A stretch of 12,108 bases of DNA from Lysobacterales bacterium UBA5700 (GTDB taxonomy: Bacteria > Pseudomonadota > Gammaproteobacteria > Xanthomonadales > Xanthomonadaceae), in NCBI GenBank assembly GCA_002420085.1, contig DIHI01000111.1:38592-50699 (forward strand), written 5' to 3'. Under the pieces are notes generated by a model, which worked only from the letters and a program-made list of their open reading frames with translations, made no database searches and had not been told where the DNA came from. This document shows positions 7,229 through 12,108 of this stretch, in pieces; position 1 is the stretch's first letter, and each line of letters starts with the position of its first letter. The translations under genes were made by a program, and so were the position numbers.

Positions 7229-9292
7229 ATGAGCACACCAAGCTTCCGCATCCATCCGGCGATCGGCTTCGCGCGGGTCGGCAACAGCCCCGAGTTCTAC
7301 CTGGAGCCGGTCACCCCGGCCGCCCTGCCCGTCCCCGGCAGCAGCCTGACCGGCGGCCTGCCGGTCAAGCCCGGCACCGAGGACACGCCGATCGATTCCA
7401 GCGATCTGCGTGATGCCAGCGGCGCGCTCAAGCGTCAAGCCGCTCGGTTCCGCATTTACGCCTATCCCGAGCAGGCCAGCGAAACCTGGCCACTCGGGGT
7501 GGCCGGCTCGGAGATCATCATCGGCAGTCAGATCAACGGCCGGACCGTGACCGACATCGTCTGGATGGTCCACCTGGCCAACAAGAAGGCCAACTGGTAC
7601 ACCATCCCCGAAAACAACGGCATCGGCGCCTACACCAATGGCGCCGTGCCGCCGTTGCGCAATCCCCAGGACGGTCCCGACCTCGCGATCAGCCAGCGCC
7701 TGGCCACCCTGGTGATCGATCCGGGTCCGCGCACCGTGCGCGGCGCCAATGCCGCCGCGACCGCGTTCGACCAGGCCACCGAAGCCAGCTACTGGCAGGA
7801 CGGGGTCGGAGTGACCCCCTTGCCGAACTACCCGAAATCCTTCCCTGGCGATCACTTCCAGAACATGGAATGCCCCGATGGAGCGATCGACACCCTGGGC
7901 GAACTGCAAACCGATGGCCAGGGCCGGCTGCTGGTGATCGGCGGCTACGGCCGTGCCTGTGGCCGGATCCAGGCCAGCACCGGCCAGCCGTTCCCGCTCG
8001 ACAGCGACATCGACAACGACGGCTGGTTCGACGATGCCAGCGACGGTCCGGTGTTCGCCACCCTGGTGTTCGACGACGGCTCGACCCAGACCGTCCAGGG
8101 CCATGCCTGGGTCACCGCCACCGATCCCGCCTACGCACCGCAGACGCTCAATTCGGTCTCGCTGTGGGACGACATTCAGGACATCTGGGTGCGGCACATG
8201 GCCCTGCGACCCGATCTGTTCGCCGACGGTCGCTTCAACAGCAGTTACGCGCCCTCGTTCGACGACGAAATTTTTCCGATCTTTCGCTCGGCGGCGATGC
8301 AGCAGTGGAACACCAACCTCAACCTCACCGGCAGCGTCTCGCACGCCTCGGTCGATACCATCACCGCCAGCGACGACCCGGCCAATACCCTGCTCGGCGG
8401 GCTCGGCTTCATCCGCAACCCGAACGACCCGAATCAAGCCAGTGATGGTCGGCGCATGCCACTGGCCCTGGGCGATGCCGGCGAGCCCTTCCTGTCCCTG
8501 CGCAAGACCCAGTATTTCTTCCTGCAACAGTGGAACGCAGGTAAGGCCGATGGCAGCGCCACCCTGCAACTCGGTCCTGGCGAACAACTCGACCGAAATT
8601 CCCTGGTGAACTGCCTGGGTGGCCGGTTCAGTCCGGGCATCGACCTCACCTTCATCGTCCGCGACCCGGCGCTGTACGTGCAGGACTGGCAGACCTCGGG
8701 AACCGGCCCGTTCCGGATCAAGCCGAAACCGCTGAACTACGCCGCAGCCACATCCGGGCAGCCATTCCTGGGCGTCGGCTACACCCCGGACATCGTCAAC
8801 AACCCGCTCGGCGACAAACAGCCGATCGACAGCAATTCGGACAGTCCTGGCCTGGAGCCGGGCGATGCCTCCAAGTTCATGGCCCTGCCCTGGCACACCG
8901 ACTACAACTCCTGCGCCACCCATTCGCCCTCGCCCTCGGTGCCATTCAACAACCTGCTGTACTGGTCCTGGCCGGCGCAGCGGCCGGTCGCGGTCTACGC
9001 CGCCAAGGATGTCCAGGGCGACCAACTGCCGGCCCAGCGCTTCTCGGTGCGCGGACCGGGTACCCAGACCGTACCGTTCGACCCCGCAGAGGTGGGTCGC
9101 TTCCAGCAGCGCATCGAAATGGTCGAATCCTGGCACAAGCTCGGCGTGGTCGTGCAGGGCACGGCCGTGGCCGACAGCGAGGGCGGCCCGTTCAACGCCG
9201 CCTGGTATCTCGAAGTGCAGAGCCAACTCGAAGACGGCGGCGATCCGGTCCAACCCTGGCCCAACACGGTGGCCGCCGGTGTCGGCCAATAA
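7229..9292 (+). CDS. LodA/GoxA-like CTQ-dependent amino acid/amine oxidase
   Basis: A 687-residue quinoprotein of the LodA family; LodA (L-lysine 6-oxidase, about 726 residues) and GoxA (glycine oxidase) are the characterised members. Family marks are the N-terminal FRIHPAIGFARVGNS (6-20), ALKRQAARFRIY starting near 66, GWFDDASDGPV near 265-275, and the C-terminal NCLGGRFSPGID and ALPWHTDYNSC segments. By analogy with LodA Cys516/Trp581, CTQ should form between Cys462 and Trp555. They are 93 residues apart here versus 65 in LodA, so a loop of about 28 residues appears inserted. YWSWPAQRP follows at 578-586. There is no signal peptide or membrane segment, as in LodA. The expected reaction is oxidative deamination of a primary amine; the substrate is not deducible. 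The maturation flavoprotein overlaps its 3' end and haem c proteins flank the pair, suggesting haem rather than only O2 as electron acceptor. Confidence 0.85.
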   Translation: MSTPSFRIHPAIGFARVGNSPEFYLEPVTPAALPVPGSSLTGGLPVKPGTEDTPIDSSDLRDASGALKRQAARFRIYAYPEQASETWPLGVAGSEIIIGSQINGRTVTDIVWMVHLANKKANWYTIPENNGIGAYTNGAVPPLRNPQDGPDLAISQRLATLVIDPGPRTVRGANAAATAFDQATEASYWQDGVGVTPLPNYPKSFPGDHFQNMECPDGAIDTLGELQTDGQGRLLVIGGYGRACGRIQASTGQPFPLDSDIDNDGWFDDASDGPVFATLVFDDGSTQTVQGHAWVTATDPAYAPQTLNSVSLWDDIQDIWVRHMALRPDLFADGRFNSSYAPSFDDEIFPIFRSAAMQQWNTNLNLTGSVSHASVDTITASDDPANTLLGGLGFIRNPNDPNQASDGRRMPLALGDAGEPFLSLRKTQYFFLQQWNAGKADGSATLQLGPGEQLDRNSLVNCLGGRFSPGIDLTFIVRDPALYVQDWQTSGTGPFRIKPKPLNYAAATSGQPFLGVGYTPDIVNNPLGDKQPIDSNSDSPGLEPGDASKFMALPWHTDYNSCATHSPSPSVPFNNLLYWSWPAQRPVAVYAAKDVQGDQLPAQRFSVRGPGTQTVPFDPAEVGRFQQRIEMVESWHKLGVVVQGTAVADSEGGPFNAAWYLEVQSQLEDGGDPVQPWPNTVAAGVGQ

Positions 9293-10505
9293 GCCCGGCG
9301 ATGACAGGCTGGCCGTCGCCGTGATCGGCGGCGGCCCGGCCGGCTGTGCGGCCGCCCTCGGCCTGGCCCGCGCCGGGATCGAGCGCGTGGCACTGTTCGA
9401 GGCCAGCCCGAGCGCGCGCAGCAAGCTCGGCGAGAGCCTGCCCCCCGACGCCCGACCGCTGCTGCGCAGCCTGGGCGTCTGGGACTCGTTCGTCGAACAG
9501 GGGCACGCCCCCTGCCTCGGCAATTGCTCGGCCTGGGGCGGCGACAGCCTCGGCTACAGCGACTACGTCATGCATCCGCTCGGACCCGGTTGGCATCTCG
9601 ACCGGCAGCGGTTCGAATCCTGGCTGCTCGACCAGACCGCCCAGGCCGGAATCGGAGTCGAACTCGGCACCCGTCTGGTCGCCATCACCCGCACCGACCA
9701 TGGCTTTCGACTCGACCTGCGTGGCCCGAACGGCCCGGTGCAACGGCACGCACGCCACGTCATCGATGCCACCGGCAGCAATGCCCGAGTCGCTCGCCTG
9801 CTCGGCGCCGATCGCCGATGGCTGGACCGACTGTTCTTCACCTACGGCTATTTCGTGCCACCACCCGACACGGCGGTCAACCGGCTGACCCTGGTGGAAG
9901 CCGTACCGGATGGCTGGTGGTATCGCGCCGCCCTGCCGGACGGCCGCCTGGCCCTGGCCTTGGCCTGCGAGCTTCAAACCCTGCGCGAGCAACGCCTCGA
10001 CCGCTGGCAGCCCTGGCTGAATCACCTCGCCCAGACCCGACACGCCGCCACCGGCCTCGCCGGCAGCCTGTTCCTGAAGGACGCCATGACCACCATGGCC
10101 GCACCCAGCTTCCGCCTGGAACCGGCGATCGGCGACGGCTGGCTGGCGGTCGGCGATGCCGCTGGCGCATTCGACCCACTGCTGGCGCGCGGCATCGCCA
10201 AGGCGCTGGAGGACGGGCTGGAAGCAGCACAGGTGGTCGCCCGCTGGTTGCAGCAGGGCGAGTGCGATCCGGCCGCAGAGTACGCCAGCCTGCTGGCGGC
10301 GCGCTTCCAGACCATGGTGTTCCTGCGCAAACGCTTCTACGCGATCGAACAGCGCTGGCCGGATGCGCCGTTCTGGCAGGCCCGTCGGCGCGCGTCCAGT
10401 GGCGTGACTGCGCTGCGAACGGAGCGCGCCAAGCCGATTCCATCGGGCAGCGATTCCAAGCCGGTGTTGCGCCAGGCAATGCCCCGGCCAGCCGAACGCC
10501 GATGA
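9279..10505 (+). CDS. LodB-like FAD-dependent monooxygenase for CTQ maturation
   Basis: A 408-residue flavoprotein of the tryptophan halogenase/geranylgeranyl reductase-like fold. It has the dinucleotide motif GGGPAG (17-22), LGESLPPDARPLL near 50, and the second FAD motif GDAAGAFDP (292-300). The WxWxIP signature of flavin halogenases is absent; the corresponding region reads DGWWYRAALPDG. It most likely hydroxylates the CTQ-precursor tryptophan, as LodB does for LodA, GoxB for GoxA and QhpG for quinohaemoprotein amine dehydrogenase. It acts in the cytoplasm and has no signal. The best start is GTG 9279, overlapping the LodA-like stop by 14 bases, with a weak GGTGG six bases upstream; no in-frame ATG lies near. 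The open frame continues far upstream, but that part is a shadow of the LodA-like gene. The overlap implies translational coupling. The last 35 or so residues are basic and low in complexity, with no recognisable motif. Confidence 0.85.
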   Translation: MSANKPGDDRLAVAVIGGGPAGCAAALGLARAGIERVALFEASPSARSKLGESLPPDARPLLRSLGVWDSFVEQGHAPCLGNCSAWGGDSLGYSDYVMHPLGPGWHLDRQRFESWLLDQTAQAGIGVELGTRLVAITRTDHGFRLDLRGPNGPVQRHARHVIDATGSNARVARLLGADRRWLDRLFFTYGYFVPPPDTAVNRLTLVEAVPDGWWYRAALPDGRLALALACELQTLREQRLDRWQPWLNHLAQTRHAATGLAGSLFLKDAMTTMAAPSFRLEPAIGDGWLAVGDAAGAFDPLLARGIAKALEDGLEAAQVVARWLQQGECDPAAEYASLLAARFQTMVFLRKRFYAIEQRWPDAPFWQARRRASSGVTALRTERAKPIPSGSDSKPVLRQAMPRPAERR

Positions 10506-10532
10506 TCGACCTCGCACCTGCCCCCATTGATT

Positions 10533-10550
10533 CGATGTCAACCGACATCG
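10533..10550 (+). other. Inverted repeat/hairpin in the gap before the second haem protein gene
   Basis: CGATGTC, an AACC loop and GACATCG form a perfect seven-pair stem in the 115-base gap after the LodB-like stop. No T-tract follows, so it is not a typical terminator. The arms contain GACAT, as do the palindromes at 5573-5621, so it could be a weak operator of the same regulator or an RNA element that sets relative expression. Apart from this and the ribosome site, I see nothing in the gap. Confidence 0.35.
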
Positions 10551-10607
10551 CAGCGACCGGTCAGCCGACAACGACCGATTTTCATCACCCACGAACAACC
10601 GATCACC

Positions 10608-10611
10608 GGAG
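10608..10611 (+). promoter_or_regulatory. Ribosome binding site of the second haem protein gene
   Basis: GGAG lies nine bases before the ATG at 10621, supporting that start and the signal peptide that follows. Confidence 0.6.
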
Positions 10612-10620
10612 AGCACAGAC

Positions 10621-12042
10621 ATGAACCGAATCACCAACACCGGCCTCGCCGCCGCGATGACCCTCGCCATGGCACTCGACTCCAGCCCACTGCACGCCGA
10701 GACCGCCGCCCTGAACTATGTCGATAACGGCTGCTCGATCTCGCCAACCGAATTCAGCACCTGGTTCGCATCCGGAAGCCTGAACGACAACGGCATGGTC
10801 AAGTTTGCCGACAGCGTCGGCTTCCCCACCGACAACAGCAAGTGCGATTTCTACAAGTGGGCACACCAGATGTTCCTGTGGATCACCTCGCCGGCAGGTG
10901 GCGGCATCGTGCTCGACTCGCCGGTGTTCTACGACGTCAACTTCACCAACACTGGCGCCGTCTACATCCCCAACACGCTGGGCGTCACTGGCAATGCCTT
11001 CGCCCTGCGCGGCACCAAACCGCAGAACTTCCAGCCCGGCGGCCAGGCCGGTGGCAGTGACACCCTGCTCTCGCTGAATGGCTCGCTGGTCTATTTCGGC
11101 GTCCATGCCAACGACGTCTATGCCTGGTTCAACACGGCCGTCAGCAATGGCGCCCTGCCGAGCAGCGCACCCTTCCCATCGAATCCAGCGGAGCTGAACA
11201 GCATCGTCCAGTATGCCGCCCAGCACGGCGCAGTCCTGCCCGACGCCAATGCCCTGACCCTGGAACTGAAGACCGCCTGGGTCGATGCCGCGACGGTCAG
11301 TGACCTGAGCGAATACGTGACCATCTCGGCGACCGTACCGAACTACGTCAAGACCAGCAGCACGCTCTGGACCATCGACTCGAAGACACCGACCATCCAG
11401 AAGACCCTGGCCCTGGTCGGCATGCATGTGGTCGGCCCGGTGCAAAACCACCCGGAAATGGTCTGGGCGACCTTCGAGCATCATCGCAACGCGCCGGACA
11501 ACAGCTTCTATTTCAACAACATCTTTGACCAGACCCAGGAGGTGCCCTACGACTCGACCGGCACCTGGACCTTCATGACCAATGGTGGCAGCCAGAACGG
11601 CGCCCTGGTGGCCCAGATGACCGTGGATGGCTCAACCGGCAACATCAAGGCGACCTCGGGCAACACCATCCGCCAGAACGACGTGTTCCGGGTCAACCCC
11701 TGGGGCAATGCACCGACTGCGGCGTCCGCCGAGAACAACAGCGAATTGATCTCGCTGAACCTCGACATCCGTGCCATGCTGACCCTGGTCAGCGATGTGC
11801 GTGCCAATTACTTCCAGGTCGGCGCGATCTGGACCCGTGACGGCACGATCCCGTCCAGCCCGACCGATCCCAACCTGGTCGGCTCACTGCTGCTGGCCAA
11901 CTCGACCATGGAAACCTATCACCAGCAGGGCACCAGCCAGAGCGATCAGGGCTGCTTCGGCTGTCACAGCGCCTCGACCAGCACCGGCACCAGCCACCTG
12001 TTCTCGCCCAATAACCAACCCCTGGTACCGCCATCGAAATGA
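10621..12042 (+). CDS. Exported haem c protein, paralogue of the upstream lipoprotein
   Basis: A 473-residue protein with a Sec signal peptide (hydrophobic stretch to about residue 19, likely cleavage after SPLHA at 26) and no lipobox, so it is probably soluble in the periplasm or secreted. It shares the whole plan of the lipoprotein at 5802-7217: a cysteine pair (C38, C75), CDFYKWAHQMFLW, VGMHVVGPVQNHPE...WATFEHH with His269, His277, Glu279, Glu286 and His287, RANYFQVGAIWT, GSLLLANSTMET, and one haem motif CFGCH (445-449). No methionine follows the haem motif; His459 is the only C-terminal histidine candidate for a distal ligand. The proline-rich spacer is missing. It is last in the cluster, 115 bases after the LodB-like gene, on the same strand and perhaps on the same transcript. 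A mobile electron carrier between the lipoprotein or CTQ enzyme and the respiratory chain is plausible, but much of the chain is unexplained. Confidence 0.85.
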   Translation: MNRITNTGLAAAMTLAMALDSSPLHAETAALNYVDNGCSISPTEFSTWFASGSLNDNGMVKFADSVGFPTDNSKCDFYKWAHQMFLWITSPAGGGIVLDSPVFYDVNFTNTGAVYIPNTLGVTGNAFALRGTKPQNFQPGGQAGGSDTLLSLNGSLVYFGVHANDVYAWFNTAVSNGALPSSAPFPSNPAELNSIVQYAAQHGAVLPDANALTLELKTAWVDAATVSDLSEYVTISATVPNYVKTSSTLWTIDSKTPTIQKTLALVGMHVVGPVQNHPEMVWATFEHHRNAPDNSFYFNNIFDQTQEVPYDSTGTWTFMTNGGSQNGALVAQMTVDGSTGNIKATSGNTIRQNDVFRVNPWGNAPTAASAENNSELISLNLDIRAMLTLVSDVRANYFQVGAIWTRDGTIPSSPTDPNLVGSLLLANSTMETYHQQGTSQSDQGCFGCHSASTSTGTSHLFSPNNQPLVPPSK

Positions 12043-12054
12043 GTCCTGAGAGCA

Positions 12055-12096
12055 GGGAATGGGGAATGGTGGAGCCGGGATTGGTGTGCCGGGATT
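12055..12096 (+). repeat. Short intergenic repeats: tandem GGGAATG and paired GCCGGGATT
   Basis: GGGAATG occurs twice in tandem (12055-12061, 12062-12068). GCCGGGATT then occurs twice with a 14-base period (12074-12082, 12088-12096), followed by TTCGAGATTCGG. Purine-rich GGGATTCGGGA-type runs like this are familiar from intergenic DNA of Xanthomonas, Lysobacter and relatives. The block continues past the window edge. I see no terminator in the 66 bases after the last stop codon. Confidence 0.5.
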
Positions 12097-12108
12097 CGAG
12101 ATTCGGCA

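Noticed and set aside
5895..7241. Open frame of 448 codons on the minus strand opposite the haem lipoprotein
   Set aside because: Antisense shadow rich in Val/Gly/Asp/His repeats; the plus strand has the signal peptide, haem motif and perfect ribosome site.
7178..9523. Open frame of 781 codons on the minus strand opposite the LodA-like gene
   Set aside because: It lies antisense to a clearly recognisable protein, has no recognisable domain or ribosome site, and is the kind of long shadow frame expected in high-GC DNA.
9279..10505. Flavin-dependent halogenase as the function of the flavoprotein
   Set aside because: The fold is shared, but the WxWxIP halogenase signature is absent and the neighbour is a LodA-like protein, which needs a LodB-type hydroxylase.
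9192..10670. Open frame of 492 codons on the minus strand opposite the LodB-like gene
   Set aside because: Shadow of the flavoprotein gene; no family features.
1..12108. CRISPR array, tRNA, rRNA or insertion sequence
   Set aside because: No regularly spaced direct repeats, cloverleaf-like segments, transposase motifs or terminal inverted repeats were seen on reading both strands.

Overview
The window is about 12.1 kb of high-GC DNA with almost no non-coding space. Codon use, the gene families and a GGGAATG/GCCGGGATT intergenic repeat at the right edge suggest a gammaproteobacterium, probably of the Xanthomonadales/Lysobacterales type. The lineage is an inference. Because of the GC bias, most long open frames opposite the real genes are shadows and are left out.

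Left part (1-4601), central metabolism. The window opens inside the biotin-carrying alpha subunit of a methylcrotonyl-CoA carboxylase-type enzyme (leucine/isovalerate catabolism), with its 5' end off the edge. Convergent to it is a three-gene minus-strand operon, read from right to left: a 48-residue cysteine-rich protein with a good ribosome site (4601-4455), an AhpD-like carboxymuconolactone decarboxylase-family protein with a GTG start (4424-3852), and a large acyl-CoA dehydrogenase (3826-2018). A 153-base divergent region separates this operon from a plus-strand short-chain dehydrogenase (4755-5567).

Right part (5568-12042), the interesting part. A 234-base leader holds three GACATGTC-cored palindromes and, about 100 bases further on, a near-consensus sigma-54 (-24/-12) promoter. 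These precede a plus-strand cluster of four genes: (1) a lipoprotein with one C-terminal haem c motif; (2) a LodA/GoxA-like quinoprotein predicted to carry cysteine tryptophylquinone (CTQ); (3) a LodB-like flavoprotein, the expected CTQ-maturation monooxygenase, whose start overlaps the end of gene 2; and (4) a second haem c protein, paralogous to gene 1 but with an ordinary signal peptide.

How the genes may work together: the flavoprotein would hydroxylate the tryptophan of the LodA-like protein to build CTQ, which would then oxidatively deaminate an amino acid or amine. Known LodA and GoxA pass electrons to O2 and make H2O2. Two haem c proteins bracketing this pair suggest a version that delivers electrons to a respiratory chain, as quinohaemoprotein amine dehydrogenase does. 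The haem proteins carry some 400 residues of unrecognised conserved sequence with a His/Glu-rich block, so they may be more than electron carriers. This arrangement, its putative sigma-54 control and the lack of any export signal on the CTQ protein are the main points for follow-up.
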